Assembly: GCA_044228795.1 (NCBI GenBank)
Contig: JBGAUE010000017.1
Coordinates: 1 to 64,000, forward strand
Source of the DNA: M0108 sp044228795
Lineage (GTDB): Bacteria; Pseudomonadota; Gammaproteobacteria; Chromatiales; Chromatiaceae
Length of the DNA stretch: 64,000 nucleotides
Reading direction: 5' to 3'
The notes under the pieces were generated by a model that searched no databases, had not been told where the DNA came from, and was given only the letters and a program-made list of their open reading frames with translations. The translations under genes were made by a program, and so were the position numbers. Positions 15,752 through 24,777 of this stretch are shown here, piece by piece; position 1 is the first letter of the stretch, and each line of letters begins with the position of its first letter.

Positions 15752-17283
15752 GGTTTGGCCTCCGGACTGGCGAGGGGTAGACTGAGCCGCATCCGGGTTC
15801 CCCTTCCCGAGGGCCCCGGCAGCGCCAGGACTTGGCCGCCGTGGGCGCCGATCATGCCCCGGCAGATGGCCAGGCCCAGGCCACTGCCGACGCGGTTGTC
15901 ACGATCTCCCCGCCGCACCGAGTAGAACATGTCAAATACCGCCTCTCGTTCGCTCTCCGGGATGCCGGGACCTTGATCACGCACCTCGATCCAGATCTCG
16001 TCCCCGGCCCGCTCGGCCTGGATACCAATCTGGCCCTGTTCGGGGGAAAATCGCGCGGCGTTATCCAGCAGATTGATCAGGGCTTGCTCGATCAGGGAAC
16101 CATGGACCCACAGCAGGGGCAGGTCATCGGGAATCTGTACCATTACCTGCAAACCCTCAAGGACGTCCGTGAGTCGGGCGATGGCGCTGGCGATGATGTC
16201 GTGCAGGTCCACCCAGTCCCGGTGCAGATTCAGCTTGCCCTGACCGATGCGGGTCATGTCCAGCAGGTTTTGGATATGGCGATCCAGGCGTTGGGCCTCG
16301 GCCGCGACCATGGCTAACAAGTCCCGGCGATCCCCGACACTGAAGGAATCGCCATATTCCAGCAAGCTGGTGGCCGAGCCGATAATAGAGGCCAGGGGGG
16401 TACGCAGATCATGGGAGACGGAGGACAACAGGGCCGAACGCAACTGCTCCGTCTCCGAGATGAGCTTGGCCTGTTCGAGATCCGCCGCCAGCCGGATGCG
16501 GTCGAGGGCCATGGCTGCCTGATCGCACAGGCTACGCAGCGACTCGATTTGGTCTGGATCAGCCTGCCCCGTCATCGTCACCAGACCAATGGTCCCCCTG
16601 TCCGTCGCCAAGTGGTGGAAGACCCAGTCGCCCCTCACCAGGGGCTTTCGTCCCACCTCATTCCATGCAGCGATCAATTCTTCCGGGGCCAGTAGCCGGT
16701 CATCACCCCGTCTGCGGCGCTCCCTTGGCGGATCCTTGCCCTCGGTGATCAGGATGCGGATCGCGCCCGCCGCCCCCGGTCGCACCAAGGCAAGCTGATC
16801 GGCCAGGGCATCGAGCACCTCCTCTGTGTCCATGGCGGAGGCCAGGCGGCGGCTGAAATCATAGAGGTGAGAGATTCGCGCCAGGGAGGCGCGGCGCTCG
16901 GCCATTTCCTGGCGCATGCGGGAGGCCAGGTTGCCGGAAATAGCTGATACTAAAAGAAAAAATGCCAGGGTCGTTACGTCCCCATCGTCTGCCACCTTGA
17001 AGGTGTGATAAGGCTCGGTAAAGAAGAAATTAAAGGCGAGAAAGCTCAGGAAACTGGCCAGCAACGAGGGGCCTAGGCTGGCGCGGGCGGAAACGACGAG
17101 TACCCCGGTCAGGAAGAGGAGCGGGCGGCTGGCATGGGAGAAAAGCCCGGGCAGGAGGAAGGCGAGGGCAACTGTAACCGCCACGACCACCACGGCGAAG
17201 AGATAGGGCATCAGGGGCGCCCGGGCCTGGGCCTGGAACTCAAAGAAGTGGGTGTCCAGAGATGAAAAGACGGATAAGGCCAA
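15748..17283 (-). CDS. Shortened KdpD-like sensor histidine kinase
   Basis: 511 aa, against about 900 for classical KdpD. It starts with a four-TM DUF4118 block (about 24-125), followed by a GAF-like region, then HisKA with the phospho-acceptor in SVSHDLRTPLASIIGSATSL, and HATPase_c with NLLDNAARFS, DQGPGIP and GSGLGLAICRG. The N-terminal KdpD ATPase domain and the Usp domain of full KdpD are missing, so input would have to come through the membrane and GAF parts. It is coupled to kdpE by a 4-base overlap and divergent from trkH across 254 AT-rich bases. Confidence 0.85.
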   Translation of the reverse strand: MALSVFSSLDTHFFEFQAQARAPLMPYLFAVVVVAVTVALAFLLPGLFSHASRPLLFLTGVLVVSARASLGPSLLASFLSFLAFNFFFTEPYHTFKVADDGDVTTLAFFLLVSAISGNLASRMRQEMAERRASLARISHLYDFSRRLASAMDTEEVLDALADQLALVRPGAAGAIRILITEGKDPPRERRRRGDDRLLAPEELIAAWNEVGRKPLVRGDWVFHHLATDRGTIGLVTMTGQADPDQIESLRSLCDQAAMALDRIRLAADLEQAKLISETEQLRSALLSSVSHDLRTPLASIIGSATSLLEYGDSFSVGDRRDLLAMVAAEAQRLDRHIQNLLDMTRIGQGKLNLHRDWVDLHDIIASAIARLTDVLEGLQVMVQIPDDLPLLWVHGSLIEQALINLLDNAARFSPEQGQIGIQAERAGDEIWIEVRDQGPGIPESEREAVFDMFYSVRRGDRDNRVGSGLGLAICRGMIGAHGGQVLALPGPSGRGTRMRLSLPLASPEAKP

Positions 17284-17360
17284 TAGCGCACCGGAATGGT
17301 CGAGGAGATATTTTTCTATATATTGCTTAGATATACTGGCCTAGTTGTCTAGCTCCGGGT

Positions 17361-17384
17361 GTAAAAATTTCATTAAAATTTTAC
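17361..17384. promoter_or_regulatory. AT-rich inverted repeat in the kdpD-like/trkH divergent promoter region
   Basis: GTAAAAATTT (17361-17370) and AAAATTTTAC (17375-17384) form a 24-base inverted repeat with 9 of 10 arm positions matching. It lies midway between the divergent starts at 17283 and 17538, in the only strongly AT-rich part. TTTTATATGA follows and could supply a -10 for trkH. It is a candidate operator for KdpE or another regulator; KdpE sites in E. coli are T-rich rather than symmetric, so the binding factor is open. Confidence 0.4.
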
Positions 17385-17537
17385 GCAACTTTTATATGAC
17401 TCCTTGGGGAGGGACTCGATAATCTTGCCTCATTCTTGAGCTAGGGGACCCGATATAGGACTTGGGCCGGTCCTGGCTACCCCCGCGAGGGCGGGTACGC
17501 ACCCCTGGAACAATCTCTCCTCGGTCTTTGTCTCCTT

Positions 17538-18986
17538 ATGCATTGGCGCGCCATTACTCGGCTGTTCGGCATCTTACTGGTGCTCTATAGCCTTAACTTC
17601 CTGCCCTCGATCGGCATTGCTTACTACTATGGCGATAGCCAGGAAGGGATCTTTTATAACTCGTTTCTCCTGACCCTGGCGGCGGGAGGGCTCCTCTGGC
17701 TACCCAATTGGCATGCGCACCAAGAGCTCTCGGTGCGCGATGGCTTTCTGGTGGTCACCCTCTTCTGGATACTGCTCGGGGTGGTTGGGGCCCTGCCCTT
17801 CATGTTCGGACTGCATTGGAGCCTGACGGACGCGGTCTTCGAATCCATCTCCGGTTTCACCACCACGGGCGCCAGCATTATCGCCAGTGGTATCGACCAA
17901 CTGCCACCCTCCATCCAATACCACCGTCAGCAACTCAACTTTCTCGGGGGTATGGGCATCGTGGTCCTGGCCGTCGCTGTGCTGCCTCTGCTGGGGGTCG
18001 GTGGCATGCAGCTCTACCGGGCCGAGTCCTCGGGGGTCTCCAAGAACGAAAAGTTGACGCCCCGCATCGCCGAAACGGCCCGCTCCCTCTGGCTGGTCTA
18101 TTTCGTCCTCACCCTCGGTTGCGCTCTGGCCTTTTGGGCTGCGGGTATGAGCCTTTTCGATGCCATTGGCCATTCCTACGCGGCCGTCGGGACCGGCGGC
18201 TTCTCGACCCATGATGCCAGTTTTGGCTATTGGAACAGCCCGCTAATTGAGGGTATCGCTATCTTCTTCATGATCGCCGGGGGCGCCAATTTTGCCGTCC
18301 ATTTCCTCGCCTGGCAACGCCGGTCGCTTTGGCCCCTGGTCCGGGATTCGGAGGTACGGGCCTACGTCCTCATTTTCCTGGTTTCGAGCCTCTTCGTCGC
18401 CGCCACCCTGGCCCTGACCGGGACTTACGACAATGGCTGGCAGGCCTTGCGCCATGGCGCCTTCCAGGTCGCCTCTATCTTGACCAGTACGGGCTTTACT
18501 ACCGCGGTCTTCGCCGACTGGCCCCTCTATCTGCCCCTGGTATTGGTCACCCTCTCCTTTATTGGCGGCTGTGCCGGCTCCACGGCGGGTGGGATCAAGG
18601 TCGTGCGGATCCAATTATTGGGTAAGCTCGGCCTGCGACAACTCTTTCTGCTCGCTCATCCCCAGGCCGTAACGCACATCAAGCTGGGCCGGCGGCCGGT
18701 CTCGGATCAGATCTTGTTCTCGGTCTGGGGCTTCTACGTCCTCTACATCTCCAGCACCCTGCTCTTGACGATCGCCATGATGGGGGCTGGCCTGGACTTT
18801 GTCTCTGCCTTTGGCGCAGTCCAGGCCACCATCAATCTCTGTGGGCCAGGTCTGGGCAAGGTCGCCGTCACCTTTGCTGAGGTCAATGACACGGTCAAAT
18901 GGCTGGGATCATTCGCCATGTTGTTGGGCCGGCTTGAGATTTTCACACTCCTGATCCTCTTCCTGCCGGCCTATTGGCGGCATTGA
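17538..18986 (+). CDS. trkH: Trk-type potassium uptake protein TrkH (copy 1)
   Basis: 482 aa. It has the four pseudo-repeats of a Trk/Ktr K+ translocating subunit, with filter glycines visible in SISGFTTTGAS, AAVGTGGFSTHD, SILTSTGFTTA and TINLCGPGLG. GGCAGSTAGGIKVVR is typical of TrkH. It takes up K+ through the inner membrane, gated by TrkA. It is 34 bases upstream of its partner trkA and probably co-transcribed with it. The second TrkH at 51171-52622 has the same architecture. Confidence 0.95.
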   Translation: MHWRAITRLFGILLVLYSLNFLPSIGIAYYYGDSQEGIFYNSFLLTLAAGGLLWLPNWHAHQELSVRDGFLVVTLFWILLGVVGALPFMFGLHWSLTDAVFESISGFTTTGASIIASGIDQLPPSIQYHRQQLNFLGGMGIVVLAVAVLPLLGVGGMQLYRAESSGVSKNEKLTPRIAETARSLWLVYFVLTLGCALAFWAAGMSLFDAIGHSYAAVGTGGFSTHDASFGYWNSPLIEGIAIFFMIAGGANFAVHFLAWQRRSLWPLVRDSEVRAYVLIFLVSSLFVAATLALTGTYDNGWQALRHGAFQVASILTSTGFTTAVFADWPLYLPLVLVTLSFIGGCAGSTAGGIKVVRIQLLGKLGLRQLFLLAHPQAVTHIKLGRRPVSDQILFSVWGFYVLYISSTLLLTIAMMGAGLDFVSAFGAVQATINLCGPGLGKVAVTFAEVNDTVKWLGSFAMLLGRLEIFTLLILFLPAYWRH

Positions 18987-19020
18987 TACCCGCTATGCCG
19001 CGGAGTCGGGCTAATAAACC

Positions 19021-20394
19021 ATGAAAATCGTTATCCTCGGTGCGGGCCAGGTTGGCCGTACGGTTGCCCATAGCCTCGCCAGCGAGGATAACGACATCAC
19101 GGTTGTCGATCGCGATCCCCAACTGTTGCAGCTCCTCCAGGAGCGTCTTGACCTGCGCACGGTTACGGGTCATGCCGCTTACCCGGAGGTGCTGATCGAG
19201 GCCGGTATCCAGAACGCCGATCTCATTTTGGCCGTCACCAATAGTGACGAAACCAACATGATCGCCTGCCATCTCGCCTATACCTTGTTTCGCACCCCCA
19301 CGCGGTTGGCGCGGGTACGAGACCCCAACTATCTCGCCCACCCCAAACTTTTCTCCCCCACCGCTATCCCCATTGACTATATCGTCAGCCCCGAACGGTT
19401 GGTTGCCATTTTTATCCTGCACCTAATCGAACAGCCGGGTTGTTTGCAAATCCTCGACTTTTTTGATGGTCAGGCGCAATTGGTGGCGGTGCGGACCACG
19501 GCGGGAAGCCCCATGGTGGGACGGTCACTGCTTGTTCTGGCGAGCCGGGTTCCCGACGCGGAGTGCCGACTGGTGGCCATCTACCGGCGTGGCCGGGTCA
19601 TCATGCCGGAGGGCGCCACGCGTATCGAGGTAGATGACGAGATTTTTTTCCTCGCGGTCAGCCCAGACATCCCCAAATTCGTCGGTGCCTTCCATCAATC
19701 CCGGGGGCCCTATCACCGGGTCATGATCGCGGGAGGCGGGAATATCGGCAAGCAATTGGCGGAGCGCATCGAGACCCATCACCAAGTCAAGATCATTGAA
19801 CGGGATGCCAGCCGTTGCCAATATCTGGCCGAAGGTCTGAAGAGTACCCTTGTCCTCCGCGGCGACGCGGGTGACGCGGACCTGCTGCGGCGGGAGGATA
19901 TCGCCAACATTGACGTCTTCTGCGCCCTGACCAACGACGAGGAGGCCAACATCCTGTCGGCGACTCTGGCCAAGCGGTTGGGGGTACGTAAGACCATCGC
20001 CATTGTCAATAGTCCCAACTATGTCGATCTGGTGCAGGACACCGCCATCGATATTGCCGTGTCCCCAGCCCAGGTCACCATCGGCGCTCTGCTCACCCAT
20101 ATTCGCCGCGGCGACGTGGAGGCGGTTTATTCACTTCGGCGTGGTGCTGCCGAGGCTATAGAGCTCACCGTCCATGGGGATAGTCGCTCTTCCCGCGTCA
20201 TTGACCGCCCCCTAGCCAAACTGGCGCTGCCGCCAGGAGTCAGCATCGGCGTCATTGCCCGCCAGAACCAAATTATCTTTCCTCACCACGATAGCCGCAT
20301 CGAGCCAGAGGACCGGGTTGTCCTGTTTCTGGCCGACAAACGCCAGATCAAGGCCGTTGAGCGACTCTTTGATGTCACTTTTTCATTTCTTTAA
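19021..20394 (+). CDS. trkA: Trk system regulatory subunit TrkA (copy 1)
   Basis: 457 aa cytoplasmic NAD(H)/nucleotide-binding gate of TrkH. It consists of two TrkA_N + TrkA_C units. The first begins MKIVILGAGQVGRTVAHSLA with the acidic distal residue in DITVVDRD; the second begins VMIAGGGNIGKQLAERIE. It directly follows trkH, and its stop is followed after 9 bases by the DUF6394 gene. This is a full-length protein with no visible lesions. Confidence 0.95.
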   Translation: MKIVILGAGQVGRTVAHSLASEDNDITVVDRDPQLLQLLQERLDLRTVTGHAAYPEVLIEAGIQNADLILAVTNSDETNMIACHLAYTLFRTPTRLARVRDPNYLAHPKLFSPTAIPIDYIVSPERLVAIFILHLIEQPGCLQILDFFDGQAQLVAVRTTAGSPMVGRSLLVLASRVPDAECRLVAIYRRGRVIMPEGATRIEVDDEIFFLAVSPDIPKFVGAFHQSRGPYHRVMIAGGGNIGKQLAERIETHHQVKIIERDASRCQYLAEGLKSTLVLRGDAGDADLLRREDIANIDVFCALTNDEEANILSATLAKRLGVRKTIAIVNSPNYVDLVQDTAIDIAVSPAQVTIGALLTHIRRGDVEAVYSLRRGAAEAIELTVHGDSRSSRVIDRPLAKLALPPGVSIGVIARQNQIIFPHHDSRIEPEDRVVLFLADKRQIKAVERLFDVTFSFL

Positions 20395-20403
20395 GTGCCA
20401 TTC

Positions 20404-20787
20404 ATGAATCCGGAAAAGGTGGTCTTTGCCTTCTTCATCATCCTTTCCCTGACCCTCAACTTCGGCTTCTTTATCGGCGACGTGGACAATCCGGCGCATC
20501 ACGATGCCTGGCAACTCTTCGCGACCCTGGTAGTAAATGCCATCGCCACTGTTCTCAAGTTTGGCGACCGCAGCCAGATGGGGGCCGTGCTCCTGGCCAC
20601 CAGCCTGGCGGCCATACTCCAACTGATCGCCGCCGCGGTCGTCTGGACCGCGGCGGCCCATATCGCGCCATTAGGTCTGGTGCCCGGGGTGATGGCCAGC
20701 ATCGTCTCCCTGAGTGGTGGCGCCATGATTGCTAATGTCATCTCGGTCGTGCTACTGGTTATCGAGACGGTCATGTTGCGGCGCTGA
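20404..20787 (+). CDS. DUF6394 family membrane protein
   Basis: 127 aa with four TM segments. MNPEKVVFAFFIILSLTLNF and the MASIVSLSGGAMIANV segment match a small membrane protein often seen near trk genes in gammaproteobacteria and listed as DUF6394. Function unknown; the position after trkA suggests an accessory to K+ transport. ATG 20404 is preferred to the GTG that immediately follows the trkA stop. Confidence 0.75.
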   Translation: MNPEKVVFAFFIILSLTLNFGFFIGDVDNPAHHDAWQLFATLVVNAIATVLKFGDRSQMGAVLLATSLAAILQLIAAAVVWTAAAHIAPLGLVPGVMASIVSLSGGAMIANVISVVLLVIETVMLRR

Positions 20788-20915
20788 CAGAGGCCATTGC
20801 CATGGCGAGGGATGTGGAGTCCGCCTAATCTCGTCGCGTTTTGCCCTGCCGACCCTCATGGCCGGCGTTCCCCGCCTGCTTGCTCTCGCTCCCAGCCTGC
20901 CCGTAGCGGCGATTC

Positions 20916-20924
20916 TGTTAGAAT
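20916..20924 (+). promoter_or_regulatory. Extended -10 promoter for proA
   Basis: TGTTAGAAT at 20916-20924 is an extended -10 element (TGn plus TAGAAT) 68 bases upstream of the proA ATG. No convincing -35 is seen, which is common for extended -10 promoters. The predicted transcript start near 20931 excludes the open extension of proA that begins at 20797. The same TGnTAGAAT form occurs before gltX (40164-40172). Confidence 0.5.
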
Positions 20925-20991
20925 CCGCACACGCTTGAGCCCCCTGGGCTTGCCAAACCCGCTTATCCATCAGCCTAACGGGATCTCACCC

Positions 20992-22266
20992 ATGTCCGAG
21001 ACACAGATCAGCGATCTCGCCGCCTACATGCGGCAGGTCGGCGAGCGGGCCCGGTCCGCCTCGCGCCAGTTGGCCAGGGCCGAGACGGCCGCCAAAAATG
21101 GGGCACTGCTGGCGATCGCCGAGGATCTGGATGCGAATCGCAGGGATCTCATGGCGGCCAACCGGCAAGATCTGGAGGTGGGGGTGGCCCAAGGGCTGGG
21201 CGCGGCCCTGCTGGATCGCCTGGAGCTGACCCCGGGGCGGATCGATGCCATGATCGCGGGGTTGCGGGAGGTCGCGGCCCTGGCGGACCCCGTGGGGGCA
21301 ATTTTCGATCTCAACTACCGGCCCTCCGGGATTCAGGTCGGGCGGATGCGGGTCCCCTTGGGTGTGGTCGGCATCATCTACGAATCCCGGCCCAACGTGA
21401 CCGCGGACGCGGCGGCACTCTGTCTCAAATCCGGCAATGCCACCGTTTTGAGGGGTGGTTCCGAGGCCTTTCATTCCAATCAGGCGATTGCCGCTTGCAT
21501 CCAGCGCGGCCTGGCTTCGGCCGGGTTGCCAGAGGACGGGGTCCAGGTCCTCGCCACCACCGACCGCGCTGCCGTGGGCGCCCTGATCACCATGCCCGAA
21601 TACGTGGATGTCATCATCCCCCGCGGCGGCAAGGGCCTCATCGAGCGTATCAGCCGCGAGGCGAGGGTGCCGGTTATCAAGCATCTGGATGGCATCTGCC
21701 ATGTCTACATCGACGATAAGGCCGACCCGGCCAAGGCCCTCCCCATCGTCATGAACGCCAAGACCCAGCGCTACGGTACCTGTAATACCCTGGAGACCCT
21801 GCTAGTTGCTGAAGGAGTCGCGGCGGGCCTGCTGCCCGGAATTGCGGTAGCCCTGCTTAAAAAGGGCGTCGAGCTGAGGGGTTGCCCCCGGACTTGCGGG
21901 CTCGTCCCCCAGGCGCTCCCGGCGACCGAGGCGGACTGGGACACTGAATATCTGGCGCCCGTCCTGTCGATTCGGGTGGTGGCGGACCTGGACGAGGCCA
22001 TGGACCACATCGCCCGGCATGGGTCCCAGCATACTGATTCTATCGTTACCGAGGACTACAGTCGGGCTCGGCGATTCCTGCGTGAGGTGGACAGTAGTTC
22101 CGTCATGGTCAACGCCTCCACCCGTTTCGCGGATGGCTTCGAATACGGTCTGGGTGCGGAGATCGGCATCAGCACCGATAAGTTTCACGCCCGCGGCCCG
22201 GTTGGCCTGGAGGGTTTGACGTCGGTGAAATTCATTGTTCTGGGCAACGGCGAGGTGCGGGCTTGA
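20992..22266 (+). CDS. proA: Gamma-glutamyl phosphate reductase
   Basis: 424 aa, NADPH-dependent second step of proline synthesis. An aldehyde dehydrogenase fold with GVVGIIYESRPNVTADAAAL, LIVPRGG-like VIIPRGGKGLI, and the catalytic Cys in NAKTQRYGTCNTLETLLV. ATG 20992 gives the usual length and follows the promoter at 20916. It is the first gene of a forward run proA-nadD-rsfS-folA. No proB is in the window. Confidence 0.95.
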   Translation: MSETQISDLAAYMRQVGERARSASRQLARAETAAKNGALLAIAEDLDANRRDLMAANRQDLEVGVAQGLGAALLDRLELTPGRIDAMIAGLREVAALADPVGAIFDLNYRPSGIQVGRMRVPLGVVGIIYESRPNVTADAAALCLKSGNATVLRGGSEAFHSNQAIAACIQRGLASAGLPEDGVQVLATTDRAAVGALITMPEYVDVIIPRGGKGLIERISREARVPVIKHLDGICHVYIDDKADPAKALPIVMNAKTQRYGTCNTLETLLVAEGVAAGLLPGIAVALLKKGVELRGCPRTCGLVPQALPATEADWDTEYLAPVLSIRVVADLDEAMDHIARHGSQHTDSIVTEDYSRARRFLREVDSSSVMVNASTRFADGFEYGLGAEIGISTDKFHARGPVGLEGLTSVKFIVLGNGEVRA

Positions 22267-22306
22267 TCCTGGCCCCGAGGATCGCCCGGCGGGTTTTACT
22301 GCCGGC

Positions 22307-22948
22307 ATGATGGGAGTCCTCGGTGGCACCTTCGACCCCGTACATTTCGGCCATCTGCGGCCGGCACTGGAGGTGCGCCAGGATCTTGGGCTTCGGGAGG
22401 TACGCCTAATCCCCTTGCATCGTGCTGTGCATCGCCCCCAGCCCCTGGCTAGTCCGGCCCAGCGGCTTGCCATGTTGAAGTTGGCCGTGGCGGGTGAACC
22501 GGGTATGTGTATCGATGACCGGGAGTTGAGGCGCCCGGGCGCTTCCTATACCTACGAAACCCTGGTAGAACTGCGCTCGGAACTGGGCCCGGAGGAGGGG
22601 ATTTGTCTGCTGCTTGGCGCCGATGCCTTTGCTGGTTTTCTCTCCTGGCATCGGCCAGATGACATCTTGAGTTTGGCCCATCTGGTGGTTATGGGACGCC
22701 CCGGGGATACCCACTGCGTTACTGCGGCCAAGGATGAAGACCTGCGTACCTGGGCCGCACCGCGACTGTGCTCGTCGTCATCCCGGTTGGCAGAGGTCCC
22801 ATCCGGGCGCATCTGGTTCCAGGATGTGACCTCACTAGCCATCTCGGCGACCCGCATTCGCCGCCTGGTGGCCTTGGGCCTAAGCCCCCGCTATTTGCTA
22901 CCCGATGCCGTGATCGCCCTCATCGTGGGCGATAATCTCTACCGGTGA
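22307..22948 (+). CDS. nadD: Nicotinate-nucleotide adenylyltransferase
   Basis: 213 aa. It adenylates nicotinate mononucleotide to deamido-NAD. GVLGGTFDPVHFGHLR contains the (H/T)xGH nucleotidyltransferase motif, and the C-terminal SATRIRRL matches the ISSTxIR motif. Two successive ATGs (22307, 22310) are possible starts. It lies 40 bases after proA; nadD next to rsfS, as here, is standard in proteobacteria. A hairpin overlaps its stop codon. Confidence 0.95.
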   Translation: MMGVLGGTFDPVHFGHLRPALEVRQDLGLREVRLIPLHRAVHRPQPLASPAQRLAMLKLAVAGEPGMCIDDRELRRPGASYTYETLVELRSELGPEEGICLLLGADAFAGFLSWHRPDDILSLAHLVVMGRPGDTHCVTAAKDEDLRTWAAPRLCSSSSRLAEVPSGRIWFQDVTSLAISATRIRRLVALGLSPRYLLPDAVIALIVGDNLYR

Positions 22949-22974
22949 CCCCCTGGCTTCAGTAACCAGGGGTC
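22947..22974 (+). terminator. Hairpin at the nadD stop
   Basis: GACCCCCTGG (22947-22956) pairs with CCAGGGGTC (22966-22974) with one bulged C. No T-run follows, so it is more likely a partial terminator, attenuator or mRNA-stabilising hairpin between nadD and rsfS than a full stop. Confidence 0.35.
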
Positions 22975-23021
22975 CACGTGCAACCAACCCCTCGCAACCT
23001 TCCACCCCTAAGGAGAACGCC

Positions 23022-23378
23022 TTGGAGCTCGATCAACTCAAGCAACTGGTACTGGACACCCTGGATGATATGAAGGCCCAGGATGTGCAGGTGCTGGATG
23101 TGCGCGGCAAAACCGCGATCACCGATCTCATGGTCGTCGCCTCCGGTACCTCCGAGCGGCACGTCAAGGCGATCGCCGAGACCGTTGCCTTTCGCGCCAA
23201 GGAGGCGGGGGAGAACCCCCTGGGTAGCGAGGGGTTGAGCGAGGGGGAATGGGCCCTGGTGGATCTCAATATCGTGCTGGTTCATGTCATGCTGCCCAAG
23301 GTCCGCGATTTCTATGCCCTCGAGCGACTCTGGTCCGCCACCGAGGCCACTCGTAAGGCCGCGCTGCTCGGCAATTAG
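23022..23378 (+). CDS. rsfS: Ribosomal silencing factor RsfS
   Basis: 118 aa. RsfS binds ribosomal protein uL14 and blocks 30S/50S joining in starvation. The family core reads LDVRGKTAITDLMVVASGTS and VLVHVMLPKVRDFY. The start is TTG at 23022, supported by TAAGGAG 8 bases upstream; no ATG is available nearby. Downstream is folA, not the more common rlmH. Confidence 0.93.
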   Translation: MELDQLKQLVLDTLDDMKAQDVQVLDVRGKTAITDLMVVASGTSERHVKAIAETVAFRAKEAGENPLGSEGLSEGEWALVDLNIVLVHVMLPKVRDFYALERLWSATEATRKAALLGN

Positions 23379-23389
23379 AGGGCGATGAC

Positions 23390-23899
23390 ATGGCCAGCAA
23401 CTTCTCCCGGGTTGCCCTGATCGCTGCCCTTGCTCAAAATCGCGTGATCGGCAGGGGCAACCAATTGCCATGGCATCTGCCGGCGGACCTGGCTCACTTC
23501 AAGCGTCGCACCCTGGACAAGACCCTCATCATGGGTCGCCGCACCTGGGAGTCCCTGCCGGGTTTGCTGCCCCGGCGGCGCCATATCGTTGTGACCCGTA
23601 ACCCAGACTATCAGGCCCCGGGCTGCCTGCTTGCATACACGCCGGAGGAGGCGCTGGCAATGGCGGGGGGCGAACAGGAGGTCATGGTTATCGGTGGCGA
23701 AGCCATCTTTCGCGCCCTGCTGCCCCGTGCGGGGCGGCTTTATCTGACGCTGGTCGATACACGGATCGAGGACGGGGATGTCTTCTTCCCTCTCTGGGCT
23801 CCGGCGGAGTGGCAGGAGTTTGAACGGGAGGACAGGGCGAAGGACGAGGCGAATCCCTTCAACCTGAGCTTTGTCAGTCTCGAGCGGGTGAAGGGCTAA
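23390..23899 (+). CDS. folA: Dihydrofolate reductase
   Basis: 169 aa, reduces dihydrofolate with NADPH. Signature segments are IAALAQNRVIGRGNQLPWHLPADL (substrate-binding loop with the acidic Asp), TLIMGRRTWESL and VMVIGGEAIF. Slightly longer than the E. coli enzyme. It starts 11 bases after rsfS. Its TAA overlaps the stop of the convergent apaH by 3 bases, so the two genes meet tail to tail with no terminator. Confidence 0.95.
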   Translation: MASNFSRVALIAALAQNRVIGRGNQLPWHLPADLAHFKRRTLDKTLIMGRRTWESLPGLLPRRRHIVVTRNPDYQAPGCLLAYTPEEALAMAGGEQEVMVIGGEAIFRALLPRAGRLYLTLVDTRIEDGDVFFPLWAPAEWQEFEREDRAKDEANPFNLSFVSLERVKG

Positions 23900-24729
23900 T
23901 CTCCCAGGGACCCTATGGGGCAATCCAGGGAGATGGGCTCGATATTCTTCTTCTTGCGGATCGGGATGGCTGTGAGCGAGCGGCCCCAGAGGCAGCCGGT
24001 ATCCAGAGCCCAAATGTTGTCCTTAGCCATGTAGCCGAGCGCCGACCAGTGGCCGATGACGAGACGGAAGTCGATGCTGGCGCGCCAGGGTATCTCGAAC
24101 CAGGGGATGTAGGGCTTGGTCTGAGTACCCACCGGGCCCTTTTCCTTGAGCCCCAGGGTGCCATCCGGCAGGCAATAGCGCATCCTCGTCATGCAATTGG
24201 TGATGAAGCGTAACCGGTCCATGCCTTTCAGGGAGGGTGACCAGCGATCTGGCAGGTTCCCATACATAGCATGGAGGAAGTCCCGGTAGTCGGGACCGCG
24301 CAGGACGGCTTCCACCTCGCTGGCGCAGGCAAGGGCCTGCAGCAGATCCCATTGGGGGGCCAGGCCGGCATGGACCATGGCGAAGTCCTTGCTGGCGTCG
24401 TAATGCATGAGGGGCTGGTGGCGCAACCAGTGCAGAAGGTCCTCGCGATCGGGGGCCATCAATACATCGTGGAGGCTACTCATGGAGGCGGTCTTGTCAC
24501 TACCCGCACCCAGGGCCAGGAGATGGAGATCATGGTTGCCCAGCACAATCACGGCGGACTCGCCCAGGCTCCTGACATAACGCAAGACGCCCAGGGAATC
24601 CGGGCCCCGATTAACGAGATCACCGACCAACCAGAGCTGATCCTGACCGGGATTGAATTCCAGCTTATCGAGCAGCCGCCGGAAGGGGTCGTAACAACCC
24701 TGAATGTCACCTATGGCGTAAGTGGTCAT
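23896..24729 (-). CDS. apaH: Symmetrical bis(5'-nucleosyl)-tetraphosphatase
   Basis: 277 aa metallophosphoesterase that splits Ap4A into two ADP and can remove Np4 caps. Metal-site motifs are GDIQGCYDPF, GDLVNRGPDS, GNHDLHLLAL and VHAGLAPQWD. Full length. It follows apaG on the same strand (48 bases), the conserved apaG-apaH order of proteobacteria. Confidence 0.95.
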   Translation of the reverse strand: MTTYAIGDIQGCYDPFRRLLDKLEFNPGQDQLWLVGDLVNRGPDSLGVLRYVRSLGESAVIVLGNHDLHLLALGAGSDKTASMSSLHDVLMAPDREDLLHWLRHQPLMHYDASKDFAMVHAGLAPQWDLLQALACASEVEAVLRGPDYRDFLHAMYGNLPDRWSPSLKGMDRLRFITNCMTRMRYCLPDGTLGLKEKGPVGTQTKPYIPWFEIPWRASIDFRLVIGHWSALGYMAKDNIWALDTGCLWGRSLTAIPIRKKKNIEPISLDCPIGSLGD

Positions 24730-24777
24730 GAGTCATGGAGGTCATGAAGGGTGGCGGCCAGGAACCCAGCGAGCCTG

